A stretch of 34,874 nt of DNA from Tritrichomonas foetus (GCA_001839685.1 MLAK01001083.1:1-34874); one strand, 5' to 3'; numbered from the stretch's first letter, positions 1 to 10,537 are shown. Program-made: numbers and translations. Notes: generated by a model not told the origin, from the letters alone.

Positions 1-601
1 AGTTGGGATAAGTTGAAGCGAAGCTGCAACTTATCACAACTTATAGGTCTACTTGATTGAGATGAGGTCACAAAATGCGTTATTAGAAAATATTTGAATA
101 TATTGAAACTTGTTAACTTTTTCAATGTATCATGCATGAAAAACTTCACAAAAAAAATAAATGCCATATTCATTCAAATTTAATATTTAATGAAGAGATT
201 TTTTTCAAAGTGATTTTGAACCGTTATTAGACATATTAGAATCAATATTAGAATTTATATAATTTTTAAGTCCATCTTTAATTTATTGCCAGGGAATTGG
301 AGTATTGACGGGAATCCAAAACCATTTAAAAGTAATGACATTATGGATTTGACCTAAACGATAACCAAATTGATGAGTTAGAAGTATTGAAAAAGTGGGG
401 GAAAAAATCAATGTTTGAAGTAAATTTTGCAATAGACAACCAACTGATAATAAGAATAGGATGACAACATTCTGCTAACTAATCCAAAAGAAACTTATAA
501 TTCAGCAAATTCAAAGAAATATTACCAATTATTTCTAAATTCTTTTCACAATTTATAATAATATCGATGGAAAATAATGATATATATATATATATATTAT
601 T
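1..601. other. non-coding, left edge to AAAP gene 3' end
   Basis: No convincing coding frame is seen. The stretch holds a hairpin at 8-34 and a TA dinucleotide run at about 580-598, just beyond the stop codon of the permease gene. The rest is ordinary AT-rich spacer. Confidence 0.6.
8..34. repeat. inverted repeat (hairpin)
   Basis: ATAAGTTG at 8-15 pairs perfectly with CAACTTAT at 27-34. A further AGC/GCT stem lies inside, closing on a GAA loop after one mismatch. CAACTTAT is repeated directly at 37-44. It may be the end of a dispersed repeat cut by the window edge; no function can be assigned. Confidence 0.5.
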
Positions 602-1849
602 TTAGAATATGTAATAAATAGAAACAAGTAAATAGATTGAAAAGATGCAGCCCAAAATGATAAACAAAATTATTGCAATCCAATGATATTTTGGTAAAGT
701 ATACATTACTTTATAAAGCATTAATGGTGGTGTAATGAATTGCATGATTAAAGATGCAATAGTTAATAATGTAGTTAATAGTGAAATGTATGAATTTGTC
801 AATGTTGAAAATAATGATGCAGTTAGGAGCCAAATTATTTCCATTGAAGACCAAGTAAACTGTGGTAAATCCTCTGTAATTGATACAATGAATATTGATG
901 ATAGTCTCATTGGTTCAATAAAAACAGGAAGAGTGCAAACGTAATATAAAATATATGTAGCTAAACCAATTTTAACAGATAATTGTGAATTGTCCAAAAG
1001 ATATAAAAATGGAGTTTCAATTTCAATATTATATAAAGTAAAATATTGAAAAATTCCAACAACCTCCAATAGTAATGAAAAAGTAATGAATGAGGATTTT
1101 ATTGTTGATTTGGCACGATTATATGTTAAATTGTGCATTGCATTTAAAACCACAAAAATAAAAGGATATGAAACATATGTACCAATTAACTCTGATGCGC
1201 ATAATACAAAGTCTTCTGAAAAATTGAACATTGTTACTTGATTATTTGGATCAAAACCATCTTCTTTAATTCCAATACAACACCAATATATACATAAAAT
1301 AATAAGTGTAGTTACTATGAATAGTTTGATAAACGAAAATATTTGAAGTGCTTTCAAATCATGTCTCCAGGATGATGGAAGATAAACAATGAATATGAGA
1401 AAAAAATTGAATAAATATGGATCAGTTAGCCATGTTGGTGCATCAACAAATACGCTTTGAATAAAAGTTTTAAAAGCATAATTCATGTGCGACATGTCAT
1501 TTGCAGTATAACCAAGACATGGTGCTGCAATGAACAATGAAATGAGAAATGTTGCTTTATATCCAGATGCTTTCCAAATTGTCTCAAAATATGTAGTTTT
1601 TCGTATTTTCATTGCATAAATAAGCATCCATGATCCATAATATGCTAAAAAAGCTACAATAAAATTAACAATTGTAGTAAATATCAGTCCACACCGAAAA
1701 TGTCTGGAATTATAAAAAAATCCAACGCCTAAAAACCCGTTGATGAAAATAATGAAACATGAAAATGTTGATAATGTCGATGTGGTATTTGGTCGTAGAA
1801 TAACATCATCATCATCGTTAGCAAGAGATGAATCGAATTCAATGTTCAT
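602..1849 (-). CDS. AAAP-family amino-acid transporter
   Basis: A 415-residue polytopic membrane protein, the usual size for the amino acid/auxin permease family (Pfam Aa_trans). After a short acidic cytosolic N-terminus (residues 1-25, with a DDDD stretch), the first membrane helix carries INGFLGVGFF followed by a charged/Gly segment. This matches the family's conserved substrate-binding first helix, in which Gly residues break the helix. About ten or eleven hydrophobic segments follow to the C-terminus. The likely role is proton-coupled or facilitated amino-acid transport at the plasma or lysosomal membrane; the substrate cannot be read from sequence. Trichomonads have many paralogues of this family. 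The stop codon lies in TAAA, a trichomonad 3'-end signal. An Inr-like TCACCTTA lies at 1874-1881, about 24 bases upstream of the ATG. Confidence 0.8.
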   Translation of the reverse strand: MNIEFDSSLANDDDDVILRPNTTSTLSTFSCFIIFINGFLGVGFFYNSRHFRCGLIFTTIVNFIVAFLAYYGSWMLIYAMKIRKTTYFETIWKASGYKATFLISLFIAAPCLGYTANDMSHMNYAFKTFIQSVFVDAPTWLTDPYLFNFFLIFIVYLPSSWRHDLKALQIFSFIKLFIVTTLIILCIYWCCIGIKEDGFDPNNQVTMFNFSEDFVLCASELIGTYVSYPFIFVVLNAMHNLTYNRAKSTIKSSFITFSLLLEVVGIFQYFTLYNIEIETPFLYLLDNSQLSVKIGLATYILYYVCTLPVFIEPMRLSSIFIVSITEDLPQFTWSSMEIIWLLTASLFSTLTNSYISLLTTLLTIASLIMQFITPPLMLYKVMYTLPKYHWIAIILFIILGCIFSIYLLVSIYYIF

Positions 1850-2132
1850 ATTCTGATGCTATTCAACTTCGGATAAGGTGAATCGAATTTGTAACAAATA
1901 TATTCAATCTTTTATTTGTTAATAAAATATTTTTGAAAGCATCTCAATTTATATTGAAATGGCTCCTTACATTTCTTTTTTCGAAATATTTCTGAAAAGA
2001 TGAATCATATGGCCCTATTAGTTATTAATTTATAAACAATATTTGTTTGATTACTTTATCAGCTGAACAAAATAATGAAATATTCTGTATCGGATTTTCT
2101 GTGTTGAACGATTTCATTCGATATCCAATTCG

Positions 2133-2183
<51 letters not shown>

Positions 2184-4418
2184 GTTTTGTTTTTTTACTT
2201 CGTAAAACAGATTTTCACCTCAAAATACATGTGATTATTATCTTCTGTAAGATAATGTAATATTCTAAAAGATGTTCAAGATTTTTCGAAATGACTATAT
2301 AATAGTATCTTGGCGGCGAAGATTCGAAAATAGACTAAAAGAAAAAGGTACAATATAATGTTGGTGATACTAAATGGATTAGCTAAAAAAGAATTAACAT
2401 AAATCAATTTGATAGATGACTTAAATGGCGGAATTTACAAGATGATTGGGATATCAAAATGAAAATTTTATTAGAATTGTTGAGATCTATTATTTTACAA
2501 GAACATTACTAACTTGTGATAACGATAAATTTGCCTTATATAACATAAAAAAGATGATAGACTTTGAAGGTGAATACCAAATAGTTAATTAAGATAACAA
2601 AATAAATTTTTTTTCAATTGAAAACGAAATTGAGTAAAAATGTAATATTATATTAAAGGAAAAAGCCATTGTTGAAAACGTTTATTGAGAATAGTTTTCA
2701 ATAGAATATTTGATCAAAAAATTGCATTATAACTGAAATTAAGCTTTTTAGAACAATATGATAGTTGAGTTTTCCACAAGATGGAGTTATTTATAAGTCA
2801 ATATTGTATTTATAGAATAATTCACTGTTCTTTTGTACCTCTTTCGGTCAAATCTAGCAGATATTATGATGAAATTAATGGTGTCACATGGTCCACATAA
2901 ACGACCAAAACCACAACATAGCAAAAATATTTTGGCTTAAATTTTCTCTCAAATTCATTTATTTTTATTGATTTATTTATTATTGATAACATTCAAATAT
3001 ATATTGTTTCATTTTAGCCCATGGTTTTTTTAGATCTTGAGAATGGCCTACATAAATGGGCCATGACCACATCATGAATGAAAATATCACTGTAAGAATT
3101 GGGAGCTATCATATTATAGACATTAGATTAGATGATAGTCTCAGAGCTCTATTATAGATCACTAGTAATGACAATGAAATAATCAGCATTGTAATTTATA
3201 ATTTTAAGTGTAAAACCCAATACTAATAAAAAGCTTGTTGGTTGTAAATTGACTGGGACAGGTTATCTGCTAGATGTCAATGTCAGTATGGTAAGCCCAC
3301 CTCCACCCAGTAAAAAACTAGCCACAACGATCCTTCTGATCCATAATTTGAAGACCATTCTATATCAAATCATTTTAACCAATAAATTGTTTGAAATAAA
3401 CTAAAAACCCTCTTCAAATTCAAAAAGTTAAAACTTGAAAAGATTGATAGTTAAATATAGTATTTAGATGAGTTTTTCAAGAATATTAACATAGAACACA
3501 TTTTCAATATGTAATGAAAATGGAAAGGAATTAATTTTAATTGTTATTATAGATCATAAATTTGAAAACAAAATTCTCAATAAAACCAATAACAATACTT
3601 CAAGAAATCAATACTTAATCGTTACATTATCATGTTTTATGGTGATTGAGAGAGCTCTTGAAAAGTTCTAATTGATCTATATTCTATATGAATTAATTAT
3701 TATTCTGTATTGAATTTAAAAATCATATCAAATAATTTGACATTGTCAACTTCTTGTTTTGAAAAGACCTATTATGGTATGTTGGAACATTAGATCTTTT
3801 GAGATTGTCAACTCCACTTAAATTTGTTGATAATATGAATCAAATTGTAATTTTGGTGCTCATTAATAATGGCTTGTCTTTTTACTGTCTCTATCGCAAT
3901 AAAACATGATAATGCAAAGATTAAATGATACATAAAAATTATTATCACTTCATAGACACGATCTTGTACAATTTACATTCCTTATTACATTTAGTTTATT
4001 AATACCTTATTTCATTTAATTTATTAATGTCTTATTAGTAGTTATTTTTAAATATTATATATAAAATAAAATTGGCTACTTTCGATTTCATCGTCCATTA
4101 AGTTATTGTAACTGATTACTTTGGAATCAATCTGGAAAACACACAAATTTATCGAAAATCACTAATTTTATGATAAAAAGATGGAAATATGAATTATTTG
4201 TGTCGAAGTGATTTAATGTTTAGCTAAAATGGAATTATGTCTATATTGATACACTATAATGAAATGTTGAATATTTCTGATTGCGTCTGTGATATTTTGA
4301 AAATGTGATTAATTTAATTGAATGTAATTGGGAAAATGTCGAGATGAAATCCAAAAATATCGTTTCAATGATGAATACATATTTATTAACAGATTTATTT
4401 TATCTTTTGCTATCTTTT
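1850..4418. other. long intergenic region, no clear gene
   Basis: Between the permease start and the methyltransferase stop I see no gene. It holds a 49-base T run (2134-2182). Two diverged copies of a roughly 30-bp motif (2889-2919 and 3044-3074) share the core ACATAAA and ACCACA. A minus-strand frame at about 3164-3358 is open apart from one stop and could be a decayed gene. Everything else is AT-rich and full of stops. Confidence 0.55.
2134..2182. repeat. poly(T) tract, 49 bases
   Basis: An uninterrupted run of T from 2134 to 2182, followed by a further T-rich stretch broken by GG and G. Its exact length is unreliable in any assembly. It lies about 290 bp upstream of the permease gene, whose coding strand would read it as poly(A). 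Confidence 0.9.
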
Positions 4419-6338
4419 CTATTCTGCTTCTTTTTTATTTTTTGCTGCACTACATTCGCATTCAATTCTACCAACTTCAGTTTCCATTACATCTTTCTTC
4501 ACATACATAATGACTTTATCTTTCATTCTTAATCCTCCATACGCGATTCGCGTGCCTGGAATGTGGAAAAACATGCTACCAATTGAATTATCAGCAATTT
4601 CACTCCCAACTTGAAGTGTATTGAATGGTAATCCATCATTTCCAGCCCGAATAAGTAATTTCATATCATTATCTGAAATTTCAACTTTCCTTTTCTTTAT
4701 GAATGGAATCAGCATCGATGACCCTTCAATGCATGGAACAGCTTTAACTGCACGACTGTCACTGAACTCTTTCCATGTAAATACTCTTGTTCCACATGCA
4801 ACAGCTCTTAGAATATTTGGATCCACAGTTTTTACTAAAGATGCTGCATTATTGGAGCAGTAGAAAATGTTTCGAATCATTTTCTCGTCCCTGACAAAGC
4901 AGTTATCGATAAATTCTTGATCCAATCCAAATGATTCCTTCAAATGTTCTGCAGTTTCGGGTGAAACATTCATCAAAGGTATAAATGGATGTTCACGCCA
5001 GTTGAAAATCGGTTTGTGTGGCAATTTTGGTTCTTCAATATCATATTCGTCGATTTTTTGAAGAACAGTTATGAAGAATCCACCAGTATCATTTTGATGA
5101 GGGAAAAACCTCATGCAATTTTCAATCCCTTCAACAACAGTGTCGTCAAATTCACTTTCATTAATTTCTTTCTTCGTATTTCCTTTGTTAGAACTCTTTT
5201 TATTTCTATTATTCCCATGCTTTTCTCCAGGGTTTTCATTTTCTGTGTTTGAATCATCATTGCTGCTATTGTCTTCTTTGTTGATGTTGTTTTGATTTGG
5301 AATGAATCTCCATCCTGGATACATTGTTGGTTCTTTTTGTTCACATAAAACCTTCCAACTTTTCATTCCTTTACTTCTTTTCATGTTTGGAAATTCTGCT
5401 GAAACATCCAAGATTTTCACAGTTCCATTTGAAGCCTTTACAACTGAATTGATGACAGCTTCATCCTCAATTGGATTTAAAGAACAAGTTGAATAAACAA
5501 TTCGTCCACCTTTTTTAAGTAATTTCAAAGCTCTTATTAAAATTGCTCTTTGAATTGAATGCAAAGATGCTCCATTTTCAAGATTGAACTTAACAGATGC
5601 ATCAGGATTCTTTCTGAGTGTTCCATCACCAGAACATGGAACATCACAAAGAATCCTATCAAAGCTTGATGCACCAAAAGCATCAATTGGAATGTATTGT
5701 GCTGGATATGAAGTAACAATAGCTTGTGCCGTTTCCAAACGGTTAATGTTATGCACAAGAGTTGTACAGCGAGTGACACTCACATCATTGGCAACAAGGA
5801 GACCGTTTGTAACAAAGTTCAAAATTTGTGATGTTTTCGATCCAGGTGCTGCAGCAACATCCAGCACTCGATGGTCATTATGAAGGTCCAAGAAGTATGG
5901 AGGAACCATGGAAACCAATTCTTGTCTCACAAGATTGCCAAGCCTCATATGCAGATTGAGCCAATCACGAAAATCCTTCAAAGCTGGCTCACGTCGAAGT
6001 GTTGGCTTGTCTGCTGAAAGGCGATAAATTGTGCCAAATATTTCACTCAAAAAGTCGACTTTTTCCAAAGTGATATTTTTTGCTATTAAATCTGACGAAA
6101 AACTCTCTAATTCTTTCTTGAGGTGCTCCGAATGTGGCGATTCAATCAATCGAAACGTATGGCAGAGTGGTTTTCGAAAGTATTCTACCATTTCATTAAA
6201 CTCGTCTTCTGATAGAACTTCTGGAACAAACTGGTGGCGATAATAATCGATAAATGCTGGTGGAACATACCCATACTCAACACTTTTCCGTTGTTGTGGA
6301 GGGTTTTTATTTTTTCTCTTCCCTTTAAAGTGTCCCAT
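4419..6338 (-). CDS. NSUN2: NSUN2/Trm4-type RNA cytosine-C5 methyltransferase
   Basis: A SAM-dependent enzyme of the NOL1/NOP2/Sun family that methylates C5 of cytosine in tRNA. Numbering is from the chosen Met at 6338. Motif I is DVAAAPGSKTSQ (D160). Motif IV DVPCSGDG holds Cys235, which in the family helps release product. Motif VI YSTCSLNP holds Cys285, the catalytic nucleophile, and is followed by an intact NPIEDEAVI segment. The N-terminal YRHQ/FRLI region and the C-terminal domain resemble NSUN2 rather than NOP2. At 639 residues it is somewhat shorter than human NSUN2. An Asn-rich low-complexity insert at about 349-397 splits the region after the catalytic core. An upstream in-frame ATG at 6368 would add ten residues. 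I prefer 6338 because GHFKGKRKNKN is the typical basic start of this family and an Inr-like TCAATATT lies between the two ATGs. Confidence 0.9.
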   Translation of the reverse strand: MGHFKGKRKNKNPPQQRKSVEYGYVPPAFIDYYRHQFVPEVLSEDEFNEMVEYFRKPLCHTFRLIESPHSEHLKKELESFSSDLIAKNITLEKVDFLSEIFGTIYRLSADKPTLRREPALKDFRDWLNLHMRLGNLVRQELVSMVPPYFLDLHNDHRVLDVAAAPGSKTSQILNFVTNGLLVANDVSVTRCTTLVHNINRLETAQAIVTSYPAQYIPIDAFGASSFDRILCDVPCSGDGTLRKNPDASVKFNLENGASLHSIQRAILIRALKLLKKGGRIVYSTCSLNPIEDEAVINSVVKASNGTVKILDVSAEFPNMKRSKGMKSWKVLCEQKEPTMYPGWRFIPNQNNINKEDNSSNDDSNTENENPGEKHGNNRNKKSSNKGNTKKEINESEFDDTVVEGIENCMRFFPHQNDTGGFFITVLQKIDEYDIEEPKLPHKPIFNWREHPFIPLMNVSPETAEHLKESFGLDQEFIDNCFVRDEKMIRNIFYCSNNAASLVKTVDPNILRAVACGTRVFTWKEFSDSRAVKAVPCIEGSSMLIPFIKKRKVEISDNDMKLLIRAGNDGLPFNTLQVGSEIADNSIGSMFFHIPGTRIAYGGLRMKDKVIMYVKKDVMETEVGRIECECSAAKNKKEAE

Positions 6339-7549
6339 TTGAAAATTTAATATTGAATGCTTTTTCATCGATTTTGGTCATATAAAAAATTTGCATAGGT
6401 TAAAACATTTTTAGTTAACTATTTATTCTATGATAATTTCTCCATAAGATTCAGATCTTATTTGGTTTTAGATAAAAACAACAAAATTAGACGCACATTC
6501 CACAAATATGTAAAAGAGAAATGTTAGATTTTACTTTTTTAAAAAGTTTTGATGAAAAACATTCAATGAATTTGTTATCTTCCTTGCCAATTATCTAAAA
6601 TTAAATAATCGAGATGATCAAAAGAATTTGTAAATAAAAGCTCAACTAATTCAAAGAATGAGTTTATGATATTTTTCTTGGAAAATGATATCAAATGATG
6701 GAATACCTGATATATTTGTTCTTTATCCATTATTAGTTGAACCATCCGAAATAATAAATTATATTCATATTTGTTGCTACACCTCTATTTCATTGGATTG
6801 TAATACATTTTTCAAAGTTTTCCATGTGTGGTCAAGAAAATAAGATAATTCGAAGAAAAATCACCAGATCTGACATCATTGCCTAAGCTTAGGCTCTTTC
6901 CTATATATACCAAGATCATTTTTTTTCTATTGTTGCTTCTTAGCCTCAAGGTGAGATTTTTGATTAATCACCTGCAATTTTCAACGAGAGCTAGAAAATA
7001 AACATAGAAATTGGATTGTAATACACAATTTAATTGTAATCCATAATTCCCACATATCTCCAATGATAGTTAAGAAAATTAGAATCAAATAATTATTTTG
7101 TTTTCGGAAAAAGTTCACTCGACTATAAAATAGAACATTTATATACCATAAATAATTTAAAAGCGAGGGGTAAATAGCCATTTATCTTGAACAAGATCAG
7201 AGAATATAAACTATTGAAAATACCAAAATGCTCCATTTTGGCCCAAAAGTGATATTTTTGGCACTATCTGATCAAATAAATATATATATACATGATAAGA
7301 TATGCTTCATTTGTGATGATTTGTGAGGGAAAAAAGCTAACAGAAATTGCCACGACATTTGTCCGATATGAAGTGGCGATGTCATTTTCAATTATTAATG
7401 GAGAAGTTTGAAATAATGTGATAAATTTTTCCAACAGTTATTCAAAATCGTATATTTCAATCATCTTTGAAAATGTTCTATTTTTGAATTAAAGTTGAAT
7501 AATTTCTATTCATTAACACTTTATTGTTATACTTCAAAGAACAACAACC
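6339..7549. other. intergenic, divergent promoter region
   Basis: The space between the methyltransferase (-) and the next gene (+) holds no supported gene. Short frames here are AT-rich and unlike proteins. TCATTAAC at 7510-7517 and TCAAAGAA at 7534-7541 are candidate initiators for the gene starting at 7550. Confidence 0.55.
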
Positions 7550-7849
7550 ATGGGTAGAAAGAAAGCACCATATCCTATTCACGCTTTAGTTTTCAACGAA
7601 TTAAATACATGCCAATTGTTTGTCCTAAACACGCGCGGCGACATTTTAAGAAAAATAGACAATGTTAGAGATATCACTCCTGCTAAAATTAGAAAAATTA
7701 TCAAAGTGGATGATATAAATAAACCAAGCATTACGGAAGATTCGGACATTGTTGATACACAAGAATGTCTATGTGACTATTTTTTCAACGATTCCTCAAA
7801 CCTTAGTGATGAGATGTTAGATATAGATTCATTATCTTTTGATGATTGA
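7550..7849 (+). CDS. short hypothetical protein, basic N-terminus, acidic tail
   Basis: I do not recognise this 99-residue protein. It starts MGRKKAPYPIHALVFNE, has a moderately basic middle (about residues 33-55, KIRKIIK), and ends in a strongly acidic tail (residues 60-99) rich in Asp, Ser and Glu. It has no signal peptide or membrane helix, so it is probably cytosolic or nuclear. The charge split resembles small nucleic-acid-associated or regulatory proteins, but that is only a compositional remark. The start is supported by Inr-like elements 9-40 bases upstream. Overall amino-acid composition is balanced, unlike chance AT-rich frames. It lies 277 bp from a mariner copy. It may be related in style, not visibly in sequence, to the orphan gene at 10561. 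Confidence 0.6.
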   Translation: MGRKKAPYPIHALVFNELNTCQLFVLNTRGDILRKIDNVRDITPAKIRKIIKVDDINKPSITEDSDIVDTQECLCDYFFNDSSNLSDEMLDIDSLSFDD

Positions 7850-8126
7850 TCATAATAAAAGAGTGCACTTGATTTCTATCCATTTTTTTAAGGAAAATCA
7901 AATGAAATAAAAAAAGATCCTTCAAATTTGCTACAATTATATGTATTTTAAATATATTTTCATCAATTTTAAAGTAAAGTGTATTGAGAAGCATTTGTTT
8001 GCTGGTCTCCTTTCTCCACAAAGAAGGTGTACAATGTTTTCCATGTTTTCACCTTTCATAAATAAATAAAATAATCATTTTCTTGATCATTTCGTTTGGT
8101 TTTTATTTTAATTACTGCTTTTTATA

Positions 8127-8152
8127 GGGTGTCCGGTAATGTGATGTCACTA
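8127..8152 (+). repeat. mariner copy 1 left terminal inverted repeat
   Basis: Starts GGGTGTCCGG, then TAAT, then GTGATGTCACTA. It matches the right end at 22 of 26 positions. All four differences lie in the central tetranucleotide (TAAT here, AGGC on the right end). Confidence 0.9.
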
Positions 8153-8186
8153 AGTATAATAAAGTCATTTTTTATTGATAAGTATT

Positions 8187-9197
8187 TCAAAATATGTAGT
8201 CTCCATTGGCATCAATAACTTTTTTCAGTCTATTTTGCCATTCTGCAAAAACTGAAAACAAAGTTTCCGATGGAATTTCATTGAAAATTTGGACTATTGT
8301 TTGAATCAAATGGCTTGGTGATTCAAAAACAATTCCTTTAACTTTTTCTTTAATAGTTCCAAATAAAAAAAAGTCGCTAGGCGCCAAATCAGGTGAATAT
8401 GCCGGATGTGGAACTGATTCTAGTGAGTTTTCATTTATATATTTTTTGACAATTTTTGCCACATGAGGCTTTGCATTGTCATAATGAACAAATAATTTTT
8501 TATAATTATTCGAGTTTTTAAACTCAACAATTTTTGACATAATGGCTGTAATATAATATGCAGCATTAAACTTTTCATTTGGCGGCAAAACATCAATATG
8601 AATTATCCCATGAGGGTTCCAAAATACAGTCACCATAAATTTAGTGATCTGAAACCCTGGATTTTGAATAGTTGGGATTACTGAGTTTTCAGGAATCCAT
8701 TGTGTATTGAAATCAGTCTTGGAATAAAACCAAGACTCATCTCCTGTTATTAAAAAGGTGAAATTAGTTTTTTGTTCTGCATTCAAAATTTTAAGAAGTT
8801 TTTTTGCCAATAAAACTCTATTGGCCTTTTGATTTTCTGTTAGAATATGTGGCACCCATCGAAGATGCACATGTTTATACATTAATTTTGATGTTAAACG
8901 ATCATAAATTGTCGATTTTGGTTCACCTAAAACATTAGCAATATATCGACACGATGAATGTGGAAATTCGGTTAAAACATCTAAAATTTTCCAGTCAAGA
9001 ATATCATAACTTTGGCACTTTTTCTCTTTTTTCACAGGCTGTGTGTTTTGACTTCTGTTCAGTTCTGCCATGACTCGGTAGATTTGTCTTTGAGACAAAC
9101 ATTTTTCTTTCAAGACACTCTTCATTTCTTCATATATTTCTTTGCCCCTTTTTCCTTCAAGCTGCAGAAAAGTTATGATTGAATGTTGATCAATCAT
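8187..9197 (-). CDS. mariner transposase (copy 1)
   Basis: A 336-residue DD34D transposase that cuts and pastes the surrounding element at TA sites. The N-terminal third is a paired helix-turn-helix DNA-binding region: residues 1-45, then 65-105 with RYIANVLGEPKSTIYDRL. The linker motif is WVPHIL (114-119), close to the mariner WVPHEL. The catalytic Asp residues are D153 in GDESWF, D240 in HYDNAKPH and D275 in YSPDLAPSDFFLF, with exactly 34 residues between the last two. Length matches known mariner transposases and there is no frameshift or stop. The protein is identical to that of the second copy at 21062-22072. An imperfect palindrome (9204-9228) sits just upstream of the ATG and could act in its own control. 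Confidence 0.96.
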   Translation of the reverse strand: MIDQHSIITFLQLEGKRGKEIYEEMKSVLKEKCLSQRQIYRVMAELNRSQNTQPVKKEKKCQSYDILDWKILDVLTEFPHSSCRYIANVLGEPKSTIYDRLTSKLMYKHVHLRWVPHILTENQKANRVLLAKKLLKILNAEQKTNFTFLITGDESWFYSKTDFNTQWIPENSVIPTIQNPGFQITKFMVTVFWNPHGIIHIDVLPPNEKFNAAYYITAIMSKIVEFKNSNNYKKLFVHYDNAKPHVAKIVKKYINENSLESVPHPAYSPDLAPSDFFLFGTIKEKVKGIVFESPSHLIQTIVQIFNEIPSETLFSVFAEWQNRLKKVIDANGDYIF

Positions 9198-9203
9198 TTT
9201 TTA

Positions 9204-9228
9204 ATAAACGTGCATCGTGTACGTTTAT
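9204..9228. repeat. palindrome upstream of mariner transposase (copy 1)
   Basis: ATAAACGTGC, a 5-base centre, then GTACGTTTAT; the arms match at 9 of 10 positions. It lies 6 bases upstream of the transposase ATG (the ATG is on the minus strand, ending at 9197). An identical copy is in the second element at 22079-22103. It could be a protein-binding site or a hairpin in the leader. Confidence 0.6.
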
Positions 9229-9372
9229 AAATTATTCTTTTTTTTTATGAAAAAGATTCTTTATCTCTATTTTCAGTCAAGAGAAAAAAAAATTGTTTTC
9301 AAAATTTTTATGTTAACATTGCATAGTTTATTATTTATAAATATAATGTATTGATTTCACTTCTAATGTGGG

Positions 9373-9398
9373 TAGTGACATCACGCCTCCGGACACCC
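9373..9398 (-). repeat. mariner copy 1 right terminal inverted repeat
   Basis: Reads TAGTGACATCAC, then GCCT, then CCGGACACCC on the plus strand, ending at the TA duplication. It is the inverse of the left end except for the central four bases. Confidence 0.9.
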
Positions 9399-9462
9399 TA
9401 TAATATCATTGTGTATCAAGTGGTTATTAATATTATGGAACTCAAAAAGAAATATCTATGAA

Positions 9463-9750
9463 TTAATAATCGGGAAATATATGATCATAAATTGTTGCAT
9501 AAACCTTCTTTATTTGAACGTATTCCTTCTTTATGGAACTATTCTCATATGTCTCGACTTTAGATTCATAGAGATTGACCAAATGTTGATGAATTCTGTC
9601 TGTCTCAATGTTTTCAAAAGCAAAAATACTACAACAAGCATTAATAATAAAATGAATGATTAAATTAACCTCATACTTGCAATCCTTCAATATTCTTCGA
9701 AAAAAAATATTCGTTTTTGCCTGAAAAACTGATAAATGTAGTTCAAACAT
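9463..9750 (-). CDS. possible short hypothetical protein
   Basis: I do not recognise it. From the Met at 9750 the frame gives 95 residues (MFELHLSVFQAK...). Its helical, mixed composition (KYEVNLIIHFIINACC, then a charged YESKVETYENSS) looks more like a real protein or gene fragment than a chance AT-rich frame. An upstream in-frame Met at 9774 exists. A TCATATC element between the two ATGs resembles an initiator and favours 9750. The stop is not in TAAA. The frame runs toward the mariner, whose right end is 64 bp beyond the stop. It could be the remnant of a larger gene. Confidence is low because no homologue is evident. Confidence 0.35.
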   Translation of the reverse strand: MFELHLSVFQAKTNIFFRRILKDCKYEVNLIIHFIINACCSIFAFENIETDRIHQHLVNLYESKVETYENSSIKKEYVQIKKVYATIYDHIFPDY

Positions 9751-10537
9751 CCTTTCTGATAGATATGAAATCATATTGTTTCGACAGATTCACAAAAAAT
9801 TTATATTTACCCTTCCATATAAAATTGAAGTTTTTTCTCATTAATCATGGTTTTTATATAAAAAACTTTTAATTAATCCTCAAAAATTATTTAAAACAAA
9901 TATTATTCTGAGTTTTCAAATTATTATACTTTTAACATTTTCTTTTTAGAATGTGAAAAGGTTTTCTCAAAATATAGAAATTTGATGATACTGTCTTGAA
10001 GAGTTCACTTCTTCATTTTCATTAAACTTTTGAAAATGCTGAAATTTGATAAATATTACTTCAGAGATATTATAACATACTAAAATACCCAATTATTGGT
10101 TAATTACTAAAACTTAAGCTTGTCCCATTGTCCTGAAAAGTCACCGGGATCTTTTTTGTTGTCACGCTTATTAATTATTTCTATCAATTAATGTGGCGGT
10201 TTTAATTTCCTCTCAATTTCGAAAAAAGTGTCAGACTCATGATTATTTTGAATTAATGAGTATTGAATGTATTTTCAACTTATTTCTGGTCATATAAAGA
10301 AAATATTCATTGAAATTTCAATATGATCATTGAATCTGGTAAAAAGCCAATTGTCATCTTCATTTTTTTGCACCGCTAAATTTATCAAGCAAAAACCAAT
10401 AAAGCATAAATATGAATTTACTCCGAATGACATGAAAATTCGAAATCACTGACCAAATATGTGTTGAATATTTCTATACTATTGAGTTTTTACATCACGT
10501 AAACAAAAATCTCGCGAGGAATCTTTTATCAAACGAT

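Larger units (their letters stand above)
8127..9398 (-). mobile_element. mariner transposon, copy 1 (intact)
   Basis: A 1272-bp Tc1/mariner element of the mariner (DD34D) branch, flanked by the TA target-site duplication (8125-8126 and 9399-9400). Its terminal inverted repeats are 26 bp. It carries one transposase gene on the minus strand, which ends 61 bp from the left end and starts about 200 bp from the right end. The ends, target site and open transposase are all intact, so it looks potentially active or very recently so. Confidence 0.95.

Noticed and set aside
6981..7181. 66-codon minus-strand ORF in the intergenic region
   Set aside because: Composition is dominated by Ile, Leu, Phe and Tyr as expected from AT-rich spacer, with no initiator.
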